Source: PWQG01 sp050486205 (lineage in GTDB: Bacteria > Pseudomonadota > Gammaproteobacteria > Pseudomonadales > Pseudohongiellaceae). Taken from it: 64,000 bases of DNA. The stretch spans positions 310,001 through 374,000 of the forward strand of contig JBJHCW010000002.1 in NCBI GenBank assembly GCA_050486205.1, in the 5' to 3' direction. This document shows, piece after piece, positions 43,940 through 51,047 of the stretch (its first letter is position 1; each line of letters opens with the position of its first letter). The notes below the pieces were generated by a model. That model did no database searches. It saw nothing but the letters and a program-made list of their open reading frames with translations, and was not told the origin of the DNA. The position numbers were made by a program, and so were the translations under genes.

Positions 43940-44020
43940 ATGCCACCACTGATCAAAATCGCTCTTGTCAGCGCCACAATCTTTGACGCCAATGGCGCTT
44001 CCTATCGCGCAACTGACTGA
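43940..44020 (+). pseudogene. SDR relic with large internal deletion
   Basis: An open frame of 26 codons joins a diverged SDR start (PPLIKIALV, compared with PALIKIALV at 39773) directly to the SDR end (ATIFDANGASY). About 220 codons are missing, and a 1-bp deletion near the end changes the last residues. The sequence from about 43885 to 43975 matches 39725-39810 at roughly 80% identity, while the right part is nearly identical to 40481 onward. Confidence 0.85.
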
Positions 44021-44228
44021 TAACCTTCCGTTCATGTATCTGATCCTGTATGCCATTCCGGTGTTTCTGCTGCTGATGGCGATAGAGGTTTTTGTCGACC
44101 AGCGCCGCAAGACCGGTTATTACCGACTCAATGACGCCATTGCTTCCTTGAGTACCGGGCTGCTGAGCGAAACCATGGGGTTTGCCACCCGCTTCCTCGG
44201 ATTCCTGGCCTACGCCACGCTGTGGACC
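43979..44228 (+). repeat. Direct repeat, right copy
   Basis: 250 bp matching 40481-40731 (see left copy). Here the hydroxylase reading frame continues past the repeat end to the full-length gene. Confidence 0.95.
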
Positions 44229-45251
44229 ATACTACCGCACCCCGAACTGGAGATGACCCCGCTGCTGTGGGTGGTGGCCTTTGTCCTGTACGACTTCTTC
44301 TACTACTGGAGCCATCGCTTCCAGCACCGGGTCAACTTCTTCTGGGGCATTCATGTGGTGCATCACCAGAGTGAAGAGTTCAATCTGACCACGGCGCTGC
44401 GCCAGCCCTTCAATGGCTTTCTGCTCGGCGCGGTGTTCTATCTGCCGCTACTGTTCATGGGATTCCCGCCCGAGGTGATTGTCGTGGTCGGCTCGCTGAA
44501 CCTGATCTATCAGTACTGGGTGCACACCCGCTTCATCGGCCATCTGGGCTGGTTTGAAAAAATATTCATCACACCCATGAACCACCGGGTCCACCACGCC
44601 ATCAATGATCCCTATATCGATCGCAATTTTGGTGGTGTGTTCGTCCTGTGGGACAGAATGTTCGGCACCTATCAGGCCGAACTCGAGGACGAACCCTGTG
44701 TCTACGGTGTACGCAAACCACTGCAGAGCTGGAATCCCTTCTATGCCAACTTCCATGTGCACTGGCAACTGATGAAGGACGCCTGGCACGCTCGCCACTG
44801 GCGCGACAAACTGCGGCTCTGGTTCATGCCCACCGGCTGGCGCCCGGCCGATGTCGAGGAGAATTATCCGCTGCCGCGCTGCCTGCCGGACAACCAGGAA
44901 AAGTTCAACCCGGCGCCACCGAATGCAACACTGGCTTTCTCGGTGCTGGCGGTGCACCTGTTCCTGATGGGTTTCACAGTGTGGTTCCTGATCCAGGGCA
45001 TGAACCTGACCTTCACGCTGGCGCTGGCGCACTTCCTGCCGCTGGGCGGTGGCTTGTGGATCAACAGCCGGATTCTCGAACAGCGCGCCGGCGCCATCAC
45101 ACTGTCTGCCGTGTTCTGGATTTTCTGCGCGCTACTACCCTGGTGGGTGGCGGGCTGGCTACTGCCGCAACTGGCGTCCAGCCTGTTGTTCCTCGGGTTG
45201 GCCCTACTGATGCTGGTACAGAGGACAGAAGGCAGACCCTCTGACCTCTGA
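44034..45251 (+). CDS. Fatty-acid hydroxylase / sterol desaturase family protein (intact copy)
   Basis: 405 residues with several membrane helices. The diiron histidine motifs are visible: FYYWSHRFQHRVNFFWGIHV, then VHHQSEEFN, and later MNHRVHHAIN. It uses oxygen and electrons to hydroxylate or desaturate an acyl or sterol-like lipid. The first 65 codons are repeated at 40537. The final five codons lie inside a heptamer tandem repeat, so the C-terminus may have been altered by the repeat. A start further upstream (43965) would be in the SDR relic and is rejected. Confidence 0.88.
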   Translation: MYLILYAIPVFLLLMAIEVFVDQRRKTGYYRLNDAIASLSTGLLSETMGFATRFLGFLAYATLWTILPHPELEMTPLLWVVAFVLYDFFYYWSHRFQHRVNFFWGIHVVHHQSEEFNLTTALRQPFNGFLLGAVFYLPLLFMGFPPEVIVVVGSLNLIYQYWVHTRFIGHLGWFEKIFITPMNHRVHHAINDPYIDRNFGGVFVLWDRMFGTYQAELEDEPCVYGVRKPLQSWNPFYANFHVHWQLMKDAWHARHWRDKLRLWFMPTGWRPADVEENYPLPRCLPDNQEKFNPAPPNATLAFSVLAVHLFLMGFTVWFLIQGMNLTFTLALAHFLPLGGGLWINSRILEQRAGAITLSAVFWIFCALLPWWVAGWLLPQLASSLLFLGLALLMLVQRTEGRPSDL

Positions 45252-45300
45252 CCTCTGCCCTCTGACCTCTGCCCTCTGACCTCTGACCTCTGACCTCTGA
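45243..45300 (+). repeat. Heptamer tandem repeat
   Basis: Eight perfect consecutive units of GACCTCT or GCCCTCT (45243-45298) followed by GA, spanning the stop codon of the hydroxylase gene and ending at the convergent esterase stop. Confidence 0.95.
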
Positions 45301-45301
45301 A

Positions 45302-46558
45302 TCAGGGCAGCGTGAACTGACTCAGGTGATCCCAGATCACACGCGTGGCATCGATGATAAACGAGGCCGGACCTACGGTGGATGCAACCACGAACTGATT
45401 GCCACCGGGCCAGACATGGCCGCCATCCTGAATACCATACGCGACGATTTCGTAACCGTGATCGCAGTCTGTCCAGGTGTGGATGTCGGCGCTTGTCGGG
45501 AAGTGCTCATGAATGAGTAGCGCATCCTCACGTGATGTCCACAGGGGCAACTCTCTCAGATCCAGATTCTCCTCTGTGGCAGCGATCTGCTGCATCGGTT
45601 TCCGGGTGCTGCACCCCGCCTGATCGGCCACCCATTCGGCGGCCTGCAGGGTGCCGGGGATGAGGTTGCGCCACGGCGGGCCGGAAGTGGAGTCCTTGCT
45701 GCCACCAATCAGCACCACCGGCATGGGTCGGGGCAGCGGCACATCATCCGCCTGCATTCTGGCCAGAATGGTATGCCCGGCAACAATACCCATACCGGCA
45801 ATCCGGTCGGGCAGGGCAACACCGGCACGGGTGGTGCCGATACCGCCCATGGATACACCCATGGAGTACACACGTCGGGTATCGATATTGTAGAGAGACT
45901 CCATCCGATCCAGGATCGCCGCCATGAACTCCGGCGTATGGTTGTTCGGGGCAATACTGATAAAACCTTCCTGCTCGGCAAAACGGTCCGAGCGGCTGCT
46001 GCTCCACTGCGCCAGGCCATTGGAGCCGCCACCGTGCAGATCAAACATCACCGGCATTGGCTCATCGGCGTTGTAGCTGGTGGGCACGTAGTAATAAAAA
46101 ACGCGACGCTCGCCGTCCCCGATGTCCATGGTTTCCTGCACATAACGACCCGGCTGGTTGAAACCTTCCCAATGCAAGACCATCAGATCGCGGCCTGAAT
46201 TCATGCGCAGCGTGGTGCTGACCTCCAGCGGCGTGGGTGGATCGGACTGCGCCACGCCATCGGGCAGTGTGACCGTGCCAATGGCTGTGTAGTTGCCAAA
46301 GGTTGACAGCAGCCAGGGCTGATCCAGTTCCCACGCAACATCAGCGGCCACCGGGTCGCCCTCGCTGAGGGTGACATAGACAGTCTCTGGCAACTGCGCC
46401 ATGGCGTCTTCATAAGGGGTCTGGAATTCAACCTCGACACCGTCAACTTCCTTGATGCCGGTAATTTCAGCAGCGAACGCTGAAGCGCTCACAAAAAGTG
46501 TGATAACCGGAACGATAAACAGACGAGAAAGGTCTGGCGGACATTTTAACCGTTTCAT
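45302..46558 (-). CDS. Secreted PHB-depolymerase/feruloyl-esterase-like hydrolase
   Basis: 418 residues with a signal peptide (PDLSRLFIVPVITLFVSAS, cleavage near AFA). The alpha/beta-hydrolase region has the oxyanion segment MPVMFDLHGGGSNGLAQWSS, the nucleophile GVSMG (YSMGVSMGGIGTTRAG) and the catalytic His in GGHVWPGGN near the C-terminus. The N-terminal part (about 25-160) is an additional beta domain. The start MKRLKCPPD at 46558 was chosen because it gives a signal peptide, which the longer frame lacks. It lies 25 bp after the carboxylesterase gene and is probably in one operon with it. Confidence 0.82.
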   Translation of the reverse strand: MKRLKCPPDLSRLFIVPVITLFVSASAFAAEITGIKEVDGVEVEFQTPYEDAMAQLPETVYVTLSEGDPVAADVAWELDQPWLLSTFGNYTAIGTVTLPDGVAQSDPPTPLEVSTTLRMNSGRDLMVLHWEGFNQPGRYVQETMDIGDGERRVFYYYVPTSYNADEPMPVMFDLHGGGSNGLAQWSSSRSDRFAEQEGFISIAPNNHTPEFMAAILDRMESLYNIDTRRVYSMGVSMGGIGTTRAGVALPDRIAGMGIVAGHTILARMQADDVPLPRPMPVVLIGGSKDSTSGPPWRNLIPGTLQAAEWVADQAGCSTRKPMQQIAATEENLDLRELPLWTSREDALLIHEHFPTSADIHTWTDCDHGYEIVAYGIQDGGHVWPGGNQFVVASTVGPASFIIDATRVIWDHLSQFTLP

Positions 46559-46583
46559 GACTTTGCTTGCTCCTGTATTGATT

Positions 46584-48173
46584 TTATTGACGATGCAGCG
46601 GCAGACCGCCACCTTGCTGACTGGCATAACGTGCCATGAACAGACGCTCTTCACGGTGCGGATCATCTTCACTGCGACTGGGCGTGTCGAACAGCATGGT
46701 ATTGCGACGCTCAAGATCATACGGTGCCCATTCCGGAATATTGTCATTGTTGGGGTCGCCATTACGCGCGTACGCCAGCCAGGTATTGGCCATATTGTCC
46801 ACCATGGCGCGGGTTTCATCGGTGTCCGGGCCGGTCATGTGCGGCGCGGCAGCCACATTGTCGAACATGAATGGCAGGTCCAGGGAGTGCTGGGTAACCC
46901 GGCGTCCGCCCTCAACCGGCGAACGCCACATCAGACGATAGACATAAGTGTGACCACTGCCACCAGCTTCAACACGCTGCTCTGCCATGATGGTCTGATC
47001 CCGCACATAACCCCGGGCCGACACAATGGTGAAGAAAACCTCGGATGGATTGGCCTGGGGACGCGACGCCTGGAAAATCTCGAAGGCTTCATCAATATCG
47101 GCTTCGTTCAGATAGGACGCCAGACGCTGCTTCGCTTCCGCCTTGTCCATATCAAAGATACCCGGCACTGTGCCAAGTTGGCTGGTGAGCTCCGTGCGCG
47201 TGGTGCCCAGCATCATGGGCAGATGGCTGGACATTGATGGCGCATCCGGCAGCCAGGGGTGCGCAGTGAAGGTGTGATCGTCCAATACCGGCGAGAAGCG
47301 TGTACCCGCTGCAGCGGCCACTGTGCGCTGGGCCGCAGACAAGGCGGCAATGTCCACGGTTTGCAAACGGCGTGCATTGGCCCGGTCAATGTTCAATTCA
47401 GCCAGCAAGGCGTCGGCCAGTGCATCGGCGCGTTCCAGCGGCTGGATTCTCAGGTGAGCGCCACTTTGCACCACGCCCTTGTGAAACAGACCCTGTGCAT
47501 CCTGGCCGGCATAACACAGGCTGACCTTGCGACCCCCACCGGATTGACCGTAGATCATGACGTTGCCCGGATCACCACCAAATTCGGCGATGTTCTCTTT
47601 CACCCACTCCATGGAGCGCACCAGATCCAGATAACCGACATTACCCGACTGCGCAAACTCCTCGCCCAATATGCCGCCGAGATAGCAGTGCCCGAACACA
47701 TTCAGCCGATGGTTGATGGTGACCACAACCACATCGCCGCGACGCGCCATGCGGGTGCCGTCATACAGGGGACTGGAGCCTGAGCCGGCTTCAAAACCAC
47801 CGCCGTGGAACCACAACATCACCGGACGTCTGGCGTTATCCAGGCCCGGTGTCCACACATTGACCCGCAGGCAGTCATCGGTCATCGGCTCCTCGGCGGC
47901 CAATCGTGTATCCGCCTGGGGGCTTTGATCGCCGTAATCAAAGGCATCCTGAACGCCGGCCCAGGGGCTTGGCGCCACCGGCGGCATGAAGCGCTCGGCC
48001 TGGCCGTAACGCATGCCCTTGAATACGCGGATTCCACTTTCATCGAGCAGTCCACGCACCTTGCCCTGCGCGGTTTCAACTACAGGCTCGCTGTTGGCAA
48101 ACGCAAAACGCGGCGCCAGGATACCGGCAGCGGTCAGCATGAAACTGTTGGTGATAAAACGTCGACGGTCCAT
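46584..48173 (-). CDS. Type B carboxylesterase, secreted
   Basis: 529 residues with an N-terminal export signal (RRRFITNSFMLTAAGILAPR, possibly Tat). The carboxylesterase fold has the oxyanion hole VMLWFHGGGFEAGS, the nucleophile motif MIYGQSGGGRK (GQSGG variant), a Glu/Asp region and a late catalytic His in RVTQHSLDLPFMF. It is divergent from an IclR-type regulator whose likely operator lies between them. Substrate not predictable; together with the downstream esterase it may act on a plant- or plasticiser-type ester. Confidence 0.85.
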   Translation of the reverse strand: MDRRRFITNSFMLTAAGILAPRFAFANSEPVVETAQGKVRGLLDESGIRVFKGMRYGQAERFMPPVAPSPWAGVQDAFDYGDQSPQADTRLAAEEPMTDDCLRVNVWTPGLDNARRPVMLWFHGGGFEAGSGSSPLYDGTRMARRGDVVVVTINHRLNVFGHCYLGGILGEEFAQSGNVGYLDLVRSMEWVKENIAEFGGDPGNVMIYGQSGGGRKVSLCYAGQDAQGLFHKGVVQSGAHLRIQPLERADALADALLAELNIDRANARRLQTVDIAALSAAQRTVAAAAGTRFSPVLDDHTFTAHPWLPDAPSMSSHLPMMLGTTRTELTSQLGTVPGIFDMDKAEAKQRLASYLNEADIDEAFEIFQASRPQANPSEVFFTIVSARGYVRDQTIMAEQRVEAGGSGHTYVYRLMWRSPVEGGRRVTQHSLDLPFMFDNVAAAPHMTGPDTDETRAMVDNMANTWLAYARNGDPNNDNIPEWAPYDLERRNTMLFDTPSRSEDDPHREERLFMARYASQQGGGLPLHRQ

Positions 48174-48214
48174 TTCGTGCCCTCACTGGAGGCTTGTCTT
48201 TTACCCAGGAATCT

Positions 48215-48243
48215 GTTCCACTATATGGAACCATGTTCTGGAA
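48215..48243. promoter_or_regulatory. Probable IclR operator
   Basis: A perfect inverted repeat GTTCCA-ctata-TGGAAC (48215-48231) overlaps a second symmetric element GAAC-cat-GTTC (48228-48238) and a TTC-tg-GAA (48236-48243). Its position, 42 bp from the carboxylesterase start and 45 bp from the regulator start, is ideal for controlling both. Confidence 0.6.
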
Positions 48244-48287
48244 TACGTTTTGAGCCTAGCAGACCTAAGCGTTCACGCTCAAGCAGA

Positions 48288-49058
48288 ATGGGACAGATGG
48301 TTGCAGATTCGGGAGGAGTTCTGGACAGCACACTGCTCAAAGGGCTGAAGATACTGCGCTATCTGGTTGAGTCACCTGAACCGATCAGTGTATCGGCGCT
48401 GGCTGCCCACCTGGATCTGCCCAAAAGCAATGTCCATCGCAGCCTGAGCACACTGGTCAGTGCCGGTTACGCCTGCCGCGACAGCAATGCCCTGTATCAG
48501 CCAACCCTTCTGGTCTGGGAGCTGGGCATGAAGGTCGTGAACCGGAACCTGTTGCGACGGGCCGCCGTGGCCTTCATGCATACGCTGCAACAGGAGACCA
48601 CCGAAACCGTCAATCTGGTGGTGCCGGATGGTGATGATTGTATCTATATCCATCAGGTAGCCGCCTCATCACCACTACGCATCAGTTCCACGGTCGGTGA
48701 ACGCGCGCCGGCGCTGCTGACGGTCTCCGGCCGGGTCATGCTCGCCCATGATGGACAAGCCGAGCAACGCGCACGCCAACTGTATGCCAGCCAGACCGCC
48801 CCCACACCACCTTTCACGCTTGATGGGCTGTTGGCCGAGCTTGCCGCGGCCCGACGCGAGGGTTACGCGATGTCTGCCAGCGTGTGGCGCCCGGGCATCA
48901 ACAGCCTTGCCGGTGTGATTTGTGGTGCCGACGGCAATCCGCTTGGCGCCATTGCCGTGGCGGGTCCCAAGGAGCGGTTCAGCCAGGAGAAAATGCAGGC
49001 CATCACGCAGCCGCTGTTGAGCTGCTGCGCCAATATCAGCAGGGCGCTTGGGGCCTAG
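48288..49058 (+). CDS. IclR-family transcriptional regulator
   Basis: 256 residues: a winged helix-turn-helix (about 15-75; STLLKGLKILRYLVESPEPI then LDLPKSNVHRSLSTLVSAGY) and an effector-binding domain (about 95-250; INSLAGVICGADGNPLGAIA). It is divergent from the carboxylesterase and faces the operator above, so it probably regulates both esterases and itself. The ATG at 48288 and the ATG at 48297 are both plausible; a GGGAGGAG motif at 48309 lies within the frame, so the true start could be even later. Confidence 0.87.
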   Translation: MGQMVADSGGVLDSTLLKGLKILRYLVESPEPISVSALAAHLDLPKSNVHRSLSTLVSAGYACRDSNALYQPTLLVWELGMKVVNRNLLRRAAVAFMHTLQQETTETVNLVVPDGDDCIYIHQVAASSPLRISSTVGERAPALLTVSGRVMLAHDGQAEQRARQLYASQTAPTPPFTLDGLLAELAAARREGYAMSASVWRPGINSLAGVICGADGNPLGAIAVAGPKERFSQEKMQAITQPLLSCCANISRALGA

Positions 49059-49312
49059 TGTCCTGTCTGATAAGTTCGAATACTCCTGCCATCATGGCGA
49101 AGTGCCGGTCGAGTGAGTACACGGGACACACCCTGCGCATGGCGCTCTGGGCAATGATCAGATCCGGAATGCCAACACCATTTACACCATGGCATAGGCA
49201 GGCCAGCTGCATGTCCATTATGTCAGTCCAGTCGTGCCGGCGGCAATAACCCGGCCAGGATAACGGCGTTCACCAGCACCAGATTTTCATCAATCAGAAA
49301 ATCCAGCGCATC
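49036..49312 (-). pseudogene. VapC-like PIN-domain toxin relic
   Basis: The 3' frame (49036-49218) encodes VGIPDLIIAQSAMRRVCPVY and SLDRHF, the classic middle and late PIN-domain motifs with their Asp residues. The upstream part (to 49312) encodes DALDFLIDENLVLVNAV in another frame, separated by a frameshift and a stop codon. No antitoxin gene is present. The remaining non-coding bases up to 49424 show nothing else. Confidence 0.7.
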
Positions 49313-49424
49313 AGTCCGATGGCCACCCCGGAGAACCGCGATACCCGGCAAGCTGTCTCTGTCTGCCAGCTTCTGCCATACTCAATCTGAGTTATAGACC
49401 ACAACAGGAGAGCCCAGCAATCCA

Positions 49425-50018
49425 ATGAGCAAAACCAACAATTCACCGCGTCTGCTGGCCTTTGCCGGCAGCCTGCGCAAAGACTCCCTGAACCGACGCC
49501 TGGCAGTTGTACTGGCCGACGCCGCGCGAGAGGCAGGCGCCGAGGTCACACTGATCGAGCTGCGTGACTATCCACTGCCGGTGTACGACGGCGACATCGA
49601 GGCGGCTGGCATGCCCGACAATGTCCGGGCACTTCAGAAATTGATGGCTGAACACGATGGCCTGTTGATTGCCACGCCTGAATACAACGGTTCCGTGCCA
49701 GCGCTGGTCAAGAACACCCTGGACTGGATCTCACGGCCACAGATCAATGAAGAATCCGGCACAGCACTGTTCCGGGGCAAAGTCGCCGGCATCTGTTCCG
49801 CGTCGCCAGGCGCACTCGGCGGCCTGCGCTCGTTGCTTGTCCTGCGCGACATGCTCGCCAAACTCGGCCTCTGGGTTGCGCCTTCCCAGACCGCCTTAGG
49901 TGGTGCCAACAAACTCCTGGACAACACAGGTGCGCTGAACGACGAAAAGCAGCATAATGCCATAAAACGCGTGGCCTCCGATGTCGTAGCCGCCTCAAAG
50001 GCTTTTTCGGACCACTGA
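49425..50018 (+). CDS. NADPH-dependent FMN reductase
   Basis: 197 residues of the flavodoxin-like reductase family (ChrR/SsuE type). The FMN-binding GSLRKDSLNRRLAVVLA begins at residue 16, and TPEYNGSVPALVKNTLDW is the second hallmark. It transfers electrons from NAD(P)H to FMN, quinones or other oxidants. The substrate is not predictable. It is followed by a heptamer repeat and then by the pirin gene, 35 bp after the stop. Confidence 0.9.
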   Translation: MSKTNNSPRLLAFAGSLRKDSLNRRLAVVLADAAREAGAEVTLIELRDYPLPVYDGDIEAAGMPDNVRALQKLMAEHDGLLIATPEYNGSVPALVKNTLDWISRPQINEESGTALFRGKVAGICSASPGALGGLRSLLVLRDMLAKLGLWVAPSQTALGGANKLLDNTGALNDEKQHNAIKRVASDVVAASKAFSDH

Positions 50019-50051
50019 CTTCTGCCCTCTGACTTCTGGCTTCTGTCCACT
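50017..50051 (+). repeat. Degenerate heptamer tandem repeat
   Basis: Five consecutive seven-base units (GACTTCT, GCCCTCT, GACTTCT, GGCTTCT, GTCCACT) beginning on the FMN reductase stop codon. It matches the type of repeat at 45243-45300. Confidence 0.85.
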
Positions 50052-50053
50052 GC

Positions 50054-51022
50054 ATGAGTACAACAGACAGCAACAGCGACACAGCCCTGGACCGGGAATG
50101 CCCGCTGATTGACGGGCGCCGCGAGATTCAGATCATCAAGGCCCGCACCTCCGATGTAGGGGGTATCCCTGTCGCCCGGCTGTTGCCATCCCGCAAGCGT
50201 CGCCTGATTGGCGCCTGGTGTTTCCTGGACCATGCCGGGCCCAGCCAGTTTGCCAATGACGAACAATCCCTGCATGTTGGCCCACATCCGCATACCTGCC
50301 TGCAGACCTTCACCTGGATGATTGATGGCGACCTGATACACCGGGACAGTCTGGGCTACGAGCAGCGCATTCGCCCCGGCCAGGTCAATCTCATGACTGC
50401 TGGCAAGGGCATCAGTCACACCGAGGATTCACCACCGGGAGAAAAGGTATTACACGCGGCGCAGTTGTGGATTGCCCTGCCCTATGAACACCGCAACACC
50501 GCGCCACGCTTTGATCATTATCCGGAGCTTCCACAGTTTGAATGCGGTCAACTGCACTGCACCCTGCTTGTGGGCCAGCACAGCGGACATGAAGCGCCCA
50601 CACTGACATTCTCACCACTGTTGGGTATGGATCTGGTCTGGACTGGCGCCGGCACTGACACTGACACTGGCGCCAACACCCAGACCATCGAGCTACGTCC
50701 TGATTTCGAGTACGGCATCGTGGCGCTGGAGGGTGCAATGCACATTGACGGCGAACTGCTGGAAACTGATGAACTGGCCTATCTTGGCATCAAGCGCAAC
50801 TCGGTTGAGGTGCAGACCAGTGGCACGGGGCGTGCGTTGCTGATCGGTGGTGAACCGCTGGATGAAGGGATCATCATCTGGTGGAATTTTGTTGGCCACA
50901 GCCGTGATGACGTGGAACAGGCACAGATCGACTGGCAGCAACAAAGTGAGCGATTTGGCACCGTAGTCAATGCGAAGGGGAAGCGCCTGGAGCCACCGGC
51001 CATCCCCTGGCGCCGGCAGTAA
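50054..51022 (+). CDS. Pirin family protein
   Basis: 322 residues of the double-cupin pirin family. N-terminal metal ligands lie in HVGPHPHTCLQTFTWM and GKGISHTEDSP, as in pirins with a single Fe or Cu site. The second cupin is metal-free. Some pirins are quercetinase-like dioxygenases, others regulate pyruvate dehydrogenase or gene expression; the role here is unknown. It starts 35 bp after the FMN reductase stop, and the two may form a unit. Confidence 0.88.
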   Translation: MSTTDSNSDTALDRECPLIDGRREIQIIKARTSDVGGIPVARLLPSRKRRLIGAWCFLDHAGPSQFANDEQSLHVGPHPHTCLQTFTWMIDGDLIHRDSLGYEQRIRPGQVNLMTAGKGISHTEDSPPGEKVLHAAQLWIALPYEHRNTAPRFDHYPELPQFECGQLHCTLLVGQHSGHEAPTLTFSPLLGMDLVWTGAGTDTDTGANTQTIELRPDFEYGIVALEGAMHIDGELLETDELAYLGIKRNSVEVQTSGTGRALLIGGEPLDEGIIIWWNFVGHSRDDVEQAQIDWQQQSERFGTVVNAKGKRLEPPAIPWRRQ

Positions 51023-51047
51023 GGCGTGACAGAGTCTGGACTCGGGG

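Noticed and set aside
45243..45300. CRISPR array
   Set aside because: The units are seven bases long and contiguous with no spacers, so it is a simple tandem repeat.
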